Source: an uncultured Muribaculaceae bacterium (lineage in GTDB: Bacteria; Bacteroidota; Bacteroidia; Bacteroidales; Muribaculaceae). From it: a stretch of DNA of 12,612 nucleotides. Positions 1 through 7,460 of the stretch are shown here, in pieces. How positions within the stretch are numbered: the stretch's first letter is position 1; each line of letters starts with the position of its first letter. The stretch covers positions 1-12,612 of the forward strand of contig CAMWGM010000025.1 of assembly GCA_947173755.1 (NCBI GenBank), written 5' to 3'. The translations under genes were made by a program, and so were the position numbers. The notes beneath the pieces were generated by a model. The model was not told the DNA's origin. It worked only from the letters and a program-made list of their open reading frames with translations, and made no database searches.

Positions 1-264
1 GATCGAGTCGACATACTCCACATCCTCTTTCACGGGATTGGTGTCGTCGAAACGCAGGTTACACGTTCCGCCAAACTTCTCGGCGATGCCGAAATCCATA
101 CAGATGGCCTTTGCATGGCCGATGTGCAGATAGCCGTTGGGCTCCGGCGGGAAACGCGTGTTGAGACGTCCGCCATTCTTGCCTTCGCGCAGATCGGCCA
201 AAACGGTTTCTTCTACAAAACTCAGACCCTTGGTTTCGGGTGCGGGGATTTCGGGAGTTTCCAT
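1..264 (-). CDS. glnS: Glutaminyl-tRNA synthetase, N-terminal part (runs off the left edge)
   Basis: Only the first 88 codons lie in the window. The reading frame is open to the left edge. The enzyme charges tRNA-Gln with glutamine in the cytoplasm. Residues 39-50 read PPEPNGYLHIGH, the class I synthetase HIGH signature in the form typical of GlnRS, followed by AKAICMDFGIA (51-61) and CNLRFDDTNP (68-77), both characteristic of the GlnRS/GluRS catalytic Rossmann fold. The PEPNGYLHIGH wording favours GlnRS over bacterial GluRS. The chosen ATG (262-264) follows a purine-rich AGAGAG a few bases upstream, and a candidate promoter lies about 40 bp upstream. The gene is divergent from the lipoprotein gene to its right. 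The rest of the catalytic domain and the anticodon-binding barrels lie outside the window. Confidence 0.93.
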   Translation of the reverse strand, partial: METPEIPAPETKGLSFVEETVLADLREGKNGGRLNTRFPPEPNGYLHIGHAKAICMDFGIAEKFGGTCNLRFDDTNPVKEDVEYVDSI

Positions 265-301
265 ATATCTCTCTTGAAGTCTTTTTTGTGAAATTGAAAT
301 G

Positions 302-333
302 CAAATTTACGCAGAATTTCTGAAACACCGAAA
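302..333 (-). promoter_or_regulatory. Candidate Bacteroidetes-type promoter for glnS
   Basis: On the minus strand, TAAATTTG (302-309) is an exact match to the Bacteroidetes -7 consensus TAnnTTTG. A TTTC (330-333), three of four bases of the -33 TTTG, lies 20 bp upstream. Transcription would start roughly at 295, giving a leader of about 30 nt before the glnS ATG. I found no equally good box facing the other way in the 265-432 spacer, so the promoter of the plus-strand lipoprotein gene is not assigned. Confidence 0.6.
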
Positions 334-432
334 GATGAAATGACAATTTTTGTAAATTAGGCCTGAAGTGGCCCGTCGACAATAAATTGCATCCTCCTCG
401 CGTTAATTATTAAGTAAACTTTACCCTCCCTG

Positions 433-2400
433 ATGAAACTTTCCCATATAATATATGTGTTCATCGCGGCTCTGATGCTCTGCGGATGCGCCGGTCCGAA
501 ACTCGCAGTCGCCGACGACCAGATGGCCCGTGGTGAATACTTCGACGCCGCAAAGACCTATCGCAAGATATATAACAAACTCAAGCCCCGCGAGCAGCGC
601 AAGGAGCGTGGGGAGGTGGCACGCAAGATGGCCGACTGTTATGCCCGTCTCGGTCAGGACTCACGTGCTGCGGCTGCCTATCAGAATGCCCTGCGTTACG
701 GTTATCCCGACTCAACCATCATCCTCGGCCTCGCCCGTGCCCTTCACGGCCAGGGAGCCTATGCCGATGCAATCCGGGCTTATGAACAGTATATCGACCT
801 CTACCCCGACAAGGCCGACGAAGCCCGGCGCCAGTTGGCCGGAGCGCGAAAAGCAGCCGAACTGCGCAGAAACAAGACCCGCCACATCGTCCGCGAAGCC
901 ACTCTCTTCAATTCGCGCCGTTCCGACTTCTCGCCAATGTTCAACGGCCCCGACCAACTCTATTTCACCACGACCAACGAGAAAGTCAACGGCACAGCCC
1001 GCAGCGAGATCACCGGCATGAAGCGCAGCGACATCTGGATGGCCCGCAAGAACGAGGCAGGCGTATGGCAGCGTCCCGAGCCTCTTGAGGGGGAACTCAA
1101 CTCGGAGTGGGATGAAGGAATATGCTCCTTCTCGCCCGACGGCGGGATGATGTATCTCACCCGTGCTCTCCGTGCGCCCGGATCGAACACCGGCACCGAG
1201 ATCTGGACCTCCACCCGCAGCGACGCCCAGTGGAGCGCACCCGTCAAGTTTGAGATCATCCCCGACACCGTCTCCTCATTCGGGCAGCCTGCCGTCAGCC
1301 CCTCCGGTGAATGGCTCTATTTCGCCTCCGACATGCCCGGACATGGTGGCAAAGACATTTGGCGCATCAATCTCCGCGACCGTGTAGGTTCGCTCGAAAA
1401 CCTCGGCGACGCCATCAACACACCCGGCGACGATCAATTCCCCTATCTCCTCACCGACTCCATCATGTTCTTCGCTTCCGACGGCCATCCCGGACTCGGA
1501 GGTCTCGACATATTCCGCGCCACGCTTACCCCCTCGGGCGGATGGCTCGTTGAAAACATGGGCGCACCCATCAATTCCGAGGGAGATGATTTCGGCATCA
1601 CCTTCGCCACTCCCGGACGCGAGGAAGGCTTCTTCAGTTCCAACCGTGGCGACGGACGCGGTTATGACCATCTCTACTCCTTCGTGCTTCCCGACCTTAA
1701 GATCACGATATCCGGATGGGTGGTCGACAAGGACGACGAGCCTGTCCCCGGCGCCGTGATCCGCATCGTCGGACGCGACGGATCCAATCAGAAAGCCGTA
1801 GCCAAGGATGACGGCTCATTCTCCTTCCCGCTTCAGCGCGGCATCAGTTACGTCATGCTCGCCGGAGCACGCGGCTACCTCAACGCCAAACAGGAGTTCA
1901 CCTCCGACTCTGCCGAGGAGGACGCCGACTACGGCATCGACTTCGTGCTTGCCTCAATCGTAAAACCCAACATCGTCGAAAACATTTTCTACGACTTCGA
2001 CAAAGCCACACTTCGCCCCGAGTCAAAGGAATCCCTCGACGAGATCGTCAGGATGCTCAGCGACAATCCGAATATCACCGTCGAAATGGCATCCCACACC
2101 GACCGCTGGGGCTCTGACGAATATAACGAAGCCCTCTCGCTCCGTCGCGCACAGAGTGTCGTCGACTACCTCATAGCCGCCGGCATCGCCGCAGACCGTC
2201 TCCAGGCACAGGGCTACGGCAAATCGCGTCCCAAAGTCGTCAGCAAACGCATCGCCAAGGATTTCCCGCAGTTTCCCGAAGGTCAGGTGCTCGACGAGGA
2301 CTACATCCTGACTCTCTCCGAAGCCGATCAGGAAGCCGCCGACCAGATCAACCGGCGAACCGAGTTTCAGGTGCTTTCCACCGACTATCAGATGTACTGA
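433..2400 (+). CDS. porE: PorE-like OmpA-family lipoprotein (TPR, beta-propeller, CRD, OmpA-like)
   Basis: Predicted outer-membrane lipoprotein of 655 residues facing the periplasm. The N-terminus is a lipoprotein signal with lipobox LCGC and lipidated Cys19. Residues about 28-145 are helical TPR-like repeats (GEYFDAAKTYRKIY, GAYADAIRAYEQYIDLYP). Residues about 155-420 are a PD40/WD40-like beta-propeller with repeated blade motifs such as FSPDGGMMYLT, VSPSGEWLYFASD and DSIMFFASDGHPGLGGLDIF. Residues about 424-508 look like a carboxypeptidase-regulatory-like Ig fold (ISGWVVDKDDEPVPGAVIRI). Residues about 516-652 are an OmpA-like peptidoglycan-binding domain with FYDFDKATLRPES, SHTDRWGSDEYN and NRRTEFQVL; Asp557 and Arg572 are the likely peptidoglycan-contact residues. 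This domain order and length match Porphyromonas gingivalis PorE (PG1058, recalled as about 670 residues), a type IX secretion component. The symbol rests on architecture only; a general OmpA/PD40 envelope protein is the alternative. There is no Shine-Dalgarno before the ATG. Confidence 0.85.
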   Translation: MKLSHIIYVFIAALMLCGCAGPKLAVADDQMARGEYFDAAKTYRKIYNKLKPREQRKERGEVARKMADCYARLGQDSRAAAAYQNALRYGYPDSTIILGLARALHGQGAYADAIRAYEQYIDLYPDKADEARRQLAGARKAAELRRNKTRHIVREATLFNSRRSDFSPMFNGPDQLYFTTTNEKVNGTARSEITGMKRSDIWMARKNEAGVWQRPEPLEGELNSEWDEGICSFSPDGGMMYLTRALRAPGSNTGTEIWTSTRSDAQWSAPVKFEIIPDTVSSFGQPAVSPSGEWLYFASDMPGHGGKDIWRINLRDRVGSLENLGDAINTPGDDQFPYLLTDSIMFFASDGHPGLGGLDIFRATLTPSGGWLVENMGAPINSEGDDFGITFATPGREEGFFSSNRGDGRGYDHLYSFVLPDLKITISGWVVDKDDEPVPGAVIRIVGRDGSNQKAVAKDDGSFSFPLQRGISYVMLAGARGYLNAKQEFTSDSAEEDADYGIDFVLASIVKPNIVENIFYDFDKATLRPESKESLDEIVRMLSDNPNITVEMASHTDRWGSDEYNEALSLRRAQSVVDYLIAAGIAADRLQAQGYGKSRPKVVSKRIAKDFPQFPEGQVLDEDYILTLSEADQEAADQINRRTEFQVLSTDYQMY

Positions 2401-2402
2401 TA

Positions 2403-2433
2403 TTGCATTTAAAGGTGAAATTAGTTAATTTTG
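2403..2433 (+). promoter_or_regulatory. Candidate Bacteroidetes-type promoter for the calcium ATPase gene
   Basis: TAATTTTG at 2426-2433 matches the -7 consensus TAnnTTTG exactly. TTG at 2403-2405 (ATTG, three of four bases of TTTG) sits 20 bp upstream as the -33 element. The expected start near 2440 leaves a short leader of about 20 nt before the ATG at 2462, with no Shine-Dalgarno. The box starts just after the stop codon of the preceding gene, so the ATPase can be transcribed on its own. I see no terminator in the 61-bp gap, so read-through from the upstream gene is also possible. Confidence 0.65.
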
Positions 2434-2461
2434 CGAAAAATTTCAACACCTCATTTCAACT

Positions 2462-5125
2462 ATGTCTTCTCAACATCATCTCGTCGGTCTCACCGACGCA
2501 CAGGTGACTGAAAGCCGCGAGAAAAACGGCTCTAATCTCCTGACACCTGCAGAAAAGCAGTCGCTTTTCGAACGCTTCTGCGAGAAGTTCAAAGACCCCC
2601 TCATCATCATCCTTCTGGTGGCAGGCGTGCTTTCTATCGGCATATCATGCTACGAGTACTTCGGTCTCGGCGACGGTTTCGGCGTCTTCTTCGAACCGCT
2701 CGGCATCTTCATCGCCATCCTCCTCGCCACAGGACTCGCATTCTACTTCGAACTCAAGGCCGACAAGGAATTCGCCCTTCTCAACCAGGTGAACGACGAC
2801 GAACCTGTCACGGTTATCCGCAACGCCAACACCACCCAGGTGCCCAAGAAAGAGATTGTTGTCGGCGACATCGTCATACTCAACACCGGCGAAGAGGTCC
2901 CCGCCGACGGACGCCTCATCGAAGCCATCTCGCTCAACATCGACGAGTCGACCCTAACCGGCGAACCGATCGCCCATAAGACCGTTGTCAAGGAAGACTT
3001 CGACCCCGAAGCAACATTCCCCTCCGACCACGCCATGCGCGGCACAAAGGTAATGGAAGGCCACGGTATCATGGAAGTCTTCGCCGTCGGCGACGCCACC
3101 GAGAACGGCAAAGTGTTTGAAGCCGCCCAGATCGATGACTCCGTCAAGACACCCCTCAACGAACAACTCGACGGCCTCGGCAGCCTCATCACCAGGGCCA
3201 GTTATGCCATCGCCGCCCTCATCATCGTCGGCCGCATCATAATGTACTTCCTCAACATGGATTTCGAGTGGATCCACTTCCTCGGCTACTTCCTCAACAC
3301 ACTCATGATCGCCGTCACGCTCGTCGTGGTCGCCGTCCCCGAGGGACTCCCGATGGCCGTCACACTCTCGCTCGCCTACTCAATGCGACGCATGCTCAAG
3401 ACCAACAATCTCGTCCGCAAGATGCATGCATGCGAGACCATGGGAGCCACCACCGTCATCTGCACCGACAAAACCGGCACACTCACCCAGAACCAGATGC
3501 AGGTGGCCGACACACGCTTCTTCGGCAACCCCTCCGAAGATGTCATCTATGAAGGCATCGCTGCCAACTCCACCGCACAGTTAGACCTCTCCGGTGCGAA
3601 ACCCGCCGTCCTCGGCAATCCCACCGAAGGCGCCCTCCTCCTCTGGCTCAAGGAGAAAGGAGTCGACTATGTCAGTCTTAAAGAGAAAGTGCGCCGCGTC
3701 GAGGAACTCCCCTTCTCGACCGAGCGCAAATACATGGCTACCGTCATCGAAAACGCCTCCGGCAAGCGAATCATCTACGTCAAAGGCGCTCCCGAAATCA
3801 TTTTCGGCATGTGTGCCGACACCGCCGGAGTCACCAAGGCCGAGATCGATGCCCTCCTGCTCTCCTATCAGAATCAGGCCATGCGCACACTCGGGTTCGC
3901 CTATCAGGAACTCAAAGAAGGCGATCCCACCATCGGCGACGGTCGCTGCGTGGCCACCGGCCTCACATTCCTCGGTATCACTGCCATCTCCGACCCCGTC
4001 CGTTCCGACGTCCCCGCCGCCGTCCGCGAAGTCATTGGCGCCGGCATCGGCGTCAAGATCGTCACCGGCGACACACCCGCCACTGCCAAGGAGATCGGCC
4101 GACAGATCGGACTCTGGAACGACGACACCGACTCCGACCGCAACATAATCATCGGCACCGACTTCGCCCAACTCACCGACGATCAACTCGTCGACCGCGT
4201 AGGCGACTTCAAGATCATAGCCCGTGCCAGACCACTCGACAAGAAACGCCTCGTCGAAGCGCTCCAGAAACGCAACGAGGTCGTGGCCGTGACAGGCGAC
4301 GGCACAAACGACGCCCCAGCCCTCAAGGCAGCCCACGTCGGCCTCTCGATGGGCGACGGCACATCAGTGGCCAAGGAAGCATCCGACATCACAATCGTCG
4401 ACAACTCGTTCGCTTCAATCGGCCGCGCCGTCATGTGGGGCCGCTCCCTCTACCAGAACATTCAGCGCTTCATCCTATTCCAGATGACCGTCAACGTCGC
4501 CGCATGTCTCATCGTGCTCTCCGGCGCATTCATGGGCATGGAATCGCCGCTCACCGTCACACAGATGCTCTGGGTCAACCTGATCATGGACACCTTCGCA
4601 GCCATGGCACTCGCCTCCCTGCCCCCCTCGGAAGCCGTCATGAAAGACAAGCCCCGCTCCCGCACAGCCTTCATCATCAACCGTCCCATGTGGCGCGGCA
4701 TCATCGGCACCGGCGGCATCTTCTTCCTCTTCCTCCTCTGGCTGCTCTACTTCTTCGAGACTCACGATGTCGCAGGCCTCTCCACCATTTTCTCCTCGCC
4801 TTCGACGACAGCCGCTCCGGGACTCGCCACGCTGACCCCCTACGAACTCTCCCTCTTCTTCACCATCTTCGTCTTCCTCCAGTTCTGGAACATGTTCAAC
4901 GCCCGCGCCTTTGAGACAGGCCGCTCCGCCTTCCATCTCGAAGGCTGCTCAGGCTTCATCTCCATCGCCCTCGGCATCCTCATCGGCCAGATAGTCATCG
5001 TCACCATCGGCGGACAGTTCTTCAACGTCACACCCCTCCGCATCCTCGACTGGGTCATAATCATCTGCGCCACCTCCGTCGTGCTCTGGATAGGCGAGAT
5101 CATCCGTCTCTTCACCCGCAGATAA
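2462..5125 (+). CDS. Calcium-translocating P-type ATPase, PMCA type (P2B)
   Basis: Inner-membrane pump of 887 residues that uses ATP to export Ca2+ from the cytoplasm. An N-terminal cation-ATPase domain (about 5-65) leads into two helices (about 47-63 and 78-98). The actuator domain carries the dephosphorylation loop LTGEP (165-169). TM4 holds VAVPEGLP (290-297). The phosphorylation loop is CTDKTGTLTQ (334-343), with Asp336 phosphorylated. The nucleotide-binding domain shows GNPTEGALL and VKGAPE. The hinge is TGDGTNDAPA (611-620). TM6 contains NLIMDTF (706-712). Glu294, Asn706 and Asp710 correspond to the single Ca2+ site retained in PMCA-type pumps. Six C-terminal helices follow, and the protein ends within about 10 residues of the last one, so there is no long calmodulin-type regulatory tail. 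The substrate is inferred from these residues; another P2-type cation is a less likely alternative. Confidence 0.93.
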   Translation: MSSQHHLVGLTDAQVTESREKNGSNLLTPAEKQSLFERFCEKFKDPLIIILLVAGVLSIGISCYEYFGLGDGFGVFFEPLGIFIAILLATGLAFYFELKADKEFALLNQVNDDEPVTVIRNANTTQVPKKEIVVGDIVILNTGEEVPADGRLIEAISLNIDESTLTGEPIAHKTVVKEDFDPEATFPSDHAMRGTKVMEGHGIMEVFAVGDATENGKVFEAAQIDDSVKTPLNEQLDGLGSLITRASYAIAALIIVGRIIMYFLNMDFEWIHFLGYFLNTLMIAVTLVVVAVPEGLPMAVTLSLAYSMRRMLKTNNLVRKMHACETMGATTVICTDKTGTLTQNQMQVADTRFFGNPSEDVIYEGIAANSTAQLDLSGAKPAVLGNPTEGALLLWLKEKGVDYVSLKEKVRRVEELPFSTERKYMATVIENASGKRIIYVKGAPEIIFGMCADTAGVTKAEIDALLLSYQNQAMRTLGFAYQELKEGDPTIGDGRCVATGLTFLGITAISDPVRSDVPAAVREVIGAGIGVKIVTGDTPATAKEIGRQIGLWNDDTDSDRNIIIGTDFAQLTDDQLVDRVGDFKIIARARPLDKKRLVEALQKRNEVVAVTGDGTNDAPALKAAHVGLSMGDGTSVAKEASDITIVDNSFASIGRAVMWGRSLYQNIQRFILFQMTVNVAACLIVLSGAFMGMESPLTVTQMLWVNLIMDTFAAMALASLPPSEAVMKDKPRSRTAFIINRPMWRGIIGTGGIFFLFLLWLLYFFETHDVAGLSTIFSSPSTTAAPGLATLTPYELSLFFTIFVFLQFWNMFNARAFETGRSAFHLEGCSGFISIALGILIGQIVIVTIGGQFFNVTPLRILDWVIIICATSVVLWIGEIIRLFTRR

Positions 5126-5154
5126 ACCTGCGCTGACATTCCCCTGAACAAACA

Positions 5155-5188
5155 TATGCCCCGCTGGTCACCTCGACCGCGGGGCATA
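5155..5188 (+). terminator. GC-rich hairpin after the calcium ATPase gene, likely terminator
   Basis: TATGCCCCGC (5155-5164) pairs perfectly with GCGGGGCATA (5179-5188). The stem extends by three more pairs (GGT 5166-5168 with ACC 5176-5178) across a single bulged T, leaving a 7-nt loop. It begins 30 bp after the ATPase stop codon. The following plus-strand sequence, CTTATATCC, is only a poor U-tract, so termination efficiency is uncertain; it may instead protect the 3' end of the transcript. Confidence 0.55.
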
Positions 5189-5360
5189 CTTATATCCTGT
5201 CGCCAGACGCTGCCTACTCCTCACGAGTGACCACGCAAAAAGGGGACGGTATCTCCTTCAGCGATCAAACAAAAAAATAGGTTGAAAGCGTGGGGGCCAA
5301 AGACCCACTGAAGGAAACACAATCCCCGGAATATCCACCGGAAACCGGCCAAAAATCTTA

Positions 5361-5403
5361 TTAAAAAAGCAACCGGCAGGATAGTGACTCACTGCCGGTT
5401 GCT
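5361..5403 (-). terminator. Intrinsic terminator of the fimbrial operon
   Basis: A 12-bp perfect stem (5368-5379 pairing with 5392-5403; core GCAACCGGCAG) with a 12-nt loop. Read on the minus strand, the stem is followed at once by TTTTTTAA, a proper U-tract. It lies about 28 bp past the stop codon of the last fimbrial gene. The plus-strand side has no T-run, so it should act mainly on minus-strand transcripts. This marks the 3' end of the four-gene unit. Confidence 0.88.
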
Positions 5404-5430
5404 AATGAGTTATCGCGTGATTCCGAAGTC

Positions 5431-7458
5431 TTATTCGCGGTTGAACGTGACGTCGATATCAGGGCTGAAATATTCGTTGTGGATCTTGATGTCGCAACCG
5501 GTTTTTGTCTCGGCCGTGATGGTCAGGAATCGGCAGCGGATAGTATGATCGGTGTTATACGAATTGAAGTCGAAACTGTTCTGCCCGTCTCCCGCATATT
5601 CATAGCGATACTCGTTATAGGATACGGTTTTCACATACTGGATTGCGATGGCGCCATTATTTTCCGGGAACATCGATGGTCCCGATGTCACGACGAGCGT
5701 TCCGATCTTGTTGTTCTCGATACCCTGATAGAGCGCCTCGAGAGTAAATTCGAGCGGGAACATCGACTCAGGCAGTCCGTCGGGCAGATTGAAATAGACG
5801 GTCAGCGGCTGCTGAATTTCAGTACTGATCGGTTGCGGATCAGGAGTGGTTATTGACTCTGTGAACGGGAAACTGTTAGAAATACCGGGGGCTACTGAAG
5901 CCTGCCATTTAGAATCGCTTCCGTCTTTATTCTTCAATGGAGCATATTGCCACGGTTTTCTAAGGATCAGGTGGATCGTACGCCCCAACCCATAATCGTC
6001 GACGATTGTAAAATCCTGGGTTTGCACTACCGATGTCGGAGGATTCGGAGTGATATCTATTTCCACCCAATCAGCACCCGCTTCGTCACGATACGTCGTG
6101 GTTTGAAAGTCGGCGATCACAGCACCTCTCTCCAGACCGACAACCTTAGCGCCACTATTATTAGGAGTGGGAGTTGCAGCAGTGACATTCTCAAGATAAC
6201 GGTAGAGCACCCTTACGGTCTCGCCCTCCTTGACAATGATATGATTGGTGTCATTGACGATGAGCATGTTCTGACCGTCCGACACATTGAGCATCGACGA
6301 TGTCTCTGTCGCTGCGATAAGGTTATTGAACGGAGCACGCTCTATCGCCTCTCCCACACTTGCAGCTCCGGGAGCACGCACTTCCTTAATGACGATATTA
6401 TATCTTATGTTACGGATAATATTATAATAGTCAAACGTTCCGTCCTCCTTAATAACTCCGATATCGAGTTTGTAGTAACCCGGCTGCCAGTTACCATCGA
6501 CATTGATCTCACCTTTCACAATAAGATATGTGCGTCGTGAAGCCTCATAGGGATGCTCATACATGTAGACGGTCTCGGTGTTATTGAGTGCCTCGGTCGA
6601 TTCATTCCATGTCTTGGCGTCAGTCTCTGTATTTCTCAACTGTGCGCCTGCGGGAAGGATGCCCGAATATATTTTTGAGACATCGGCATAATTCTGCATC
6701 TTTTTATCGGCTCCGAGCAATGCGGGAATAGTCTGGTCAGCGGGATTCCATGGAGCCACTGTTCCGGAGGTAGGGATATTTACAACATCAAATCCAATCA
6801 GGTGGAAATTTTCCACATCGTTCGAGACCGTTACGGATATAGCAGCGAAATTTCTTATCAAGGGAACTTCGGTAAGGTTTTTCTCAACATCTTCGAGGAG
6901 AACCGGCTTACCGTCTTCGTCCGTCTTGAATGTTCCGTCTTCGTTGAGTTCGTTATAGCCTTTGGGAAATTCCACACGTCCCCAATAAGCCTCGGTCTCG
7001 TTTCCGATACTTCCTACTGTCAGACCCGCGAGAATATCAGACACCGGCGCGAATGGCCATGTCAGATACTCGTCAGCCAAAACCAGATGAAGCACTTTCG
7101 GTTTTGAGTTCGATTTGAGTGTCACCTTGAAGTTGACAACAGTTCCGTTGTCAACGGCTGTAGTAGGCGCGGTTATTTCAGCCTTATAGATGTCCGAGAG
7201 AAACGAATTGCTCGTATTTTCACCGAGATCAAACTCAAATATCGTCAGTTTCAGATCTGCGCCGGAAGTTTCAGCCAATGCGCCACGCGAAGTGATCACC
7301 GGCATATCGGGCACTGTTATCGAACCCTGGAGAACTATTGTATTAGCATCTCCCGTTCCGACGGTTTCCGGTTGTTTCACATCGTCCTGACATGCCGTCA
7401 GCCCGACAACAATCGAGAGACACAGAACCTTATACATGGTTTTGATTATCGAACTCAT
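5431..7458 (-). CDS. Fimbrillin-like lipoprotein, putative accessory/tip subunit (last gene of operon)
   Basis: Predicted secreted lipoprotein of 675 residues. I start it at the ATG at 7456-7458; a TTG two codons upstream is in frame but overlaps the previous stop codon. A second ATG seven codons further on is also possible. The lipobox is LTAC with Cys23. A Ser-Arg at 57-58 (ITSRGALAE) could be a protease-processing site. Residues about 38-360 resemble a fimbrillin/Mfa-type two-sandwich region, ending in NIIRNIRYNIVIKEV, comparable to the RNHIY signature of such subunits. The distal part (about 375-675) is a different beta-rich region with LPESMFPLEF (562-571) and Cys642/Cys655; I do not know a family name for it. 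The gene starts 2 nt after the upstream stop, so translation is probably coupled. The accessory/tip role is inferred from context; binding target unknown. Confidence 0.75.
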   Translation of the reverse strand: MSSIIKTMYKVLCLSIVVGLTACQDDVKQPETVGTGDANTIVLQGSITVPDMPVITSRGALAETSGADLKLTIFEFDLGENTSNSFLSDIYKAEITAPTTAVDNGTVVNFKVTLKSNSKPKVLHLVLADEYLTWPFAPVSDILAGLTVGSIGNETEAYWGRVEFPKGYNELNEDGTFKTDEDGKPVLLEDVEKNLTEVPLIRNFAAISVTVSNDVENFHLIGFDVVNIPTSGTVAPWNPADQTIPALLGADKKMQNYADVSKIYSGILPAGAQLRNTETDAKTWNESTEALNNTETVYMYEHPYEASRRTYLIVKGEINVDGNWQPGYYKLDIGVIKEDGTFDYYNIIRNIRYNIVIKEVRAPGAASVGEAIERAPFNNLIAATETSSMLNVSDGQNMLIVNDTNHIIVKEGETVRVLYRYLENVTAATPTPNNSGAKVVGLERGAVIADFQTTTYRDEAGADWVEIDITPNPPTSVVQTQDFTIVDDYGLGRTIHLILRKPWQYAPLKNKDGSDSKWQASVAPGISNSFPFTESITTPDPQPISTEIQQPLTVYFNLPDGLPESMFPLEFTLEALYQGIENNKIGTLVVTSGPSMFPENNGAIAIQYVKTVSYNEYRYEYAGDGQNSFDFNSYNTDHTIRCRFLTITAETKTGCDIKIHNEYFSPDIDVTFNRE

Positions 7459-7460
7459 AT

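Larger units (their letters stand above)
5126..5430. other. Convergent intergenic spacer between the ATPase gene and the fimbrial operon
   Basis: This 305-bp spacer lies between two converging transcription units. It contains a GC-rich hairpin on the ATPase side and a clear intrinsic terminator on the fimbrial side, listed separately. The central part (about 5190-5360) has one weak 5-bp hairpin (GTGGG 5290-5294 with CCCAC 5304-5308) and A-rich tracts. I see no plausible gene, tRNA or small-RNA promoter in it. The only short reading frame starting with ATG (from 5156, 24 codons) sits inside the first hairpin and is not credible. Confidence 0.7.

Noticed and set aside
383..390. TAAATTGC as a -7 box for the lipoprotein gene at 433
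   Set aside because: It deviates from TAnnTTTG at the last two positions and has no TTTG-like element 20 bp upstream.
3581..4336. Antisense open frame of 251 codons opposite the ATPase gene
   Set aside because: Gly/Asp/Val-rich low-complexity product typical of antisense frames in codon-biased GC-rich genes; no start signal or domain.
3811..4914. Long open frame (367 codons) on the plus strand inside the calcium ATPase gene
   Set aside because: It is a shadow frame in a GC-rich gene: very rich in Arg and His, no recognisable domain, and fully covered by the P-type ATPase with intact motifs.
5156..5230. Short ATG frame of 24 codons in the convergent spacer
   Set aside because: It starts inside the stem of the hairpin after the ATPase gene and has no ribosome-binding or promoter signal.
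5236..5250. AAAAAGGGGACGGT-like stretch that recalls mobile-element repeat tags
   Set aside because: It occurs once, has no inverted partner nearby and no transposase gene is present.
5290..5308. Small hairpin GTGGG/CCCAC in the convergent spacer
   Set aside because: Only five pairs with a 9-nt loop and no T-run on either side; too weak to call.
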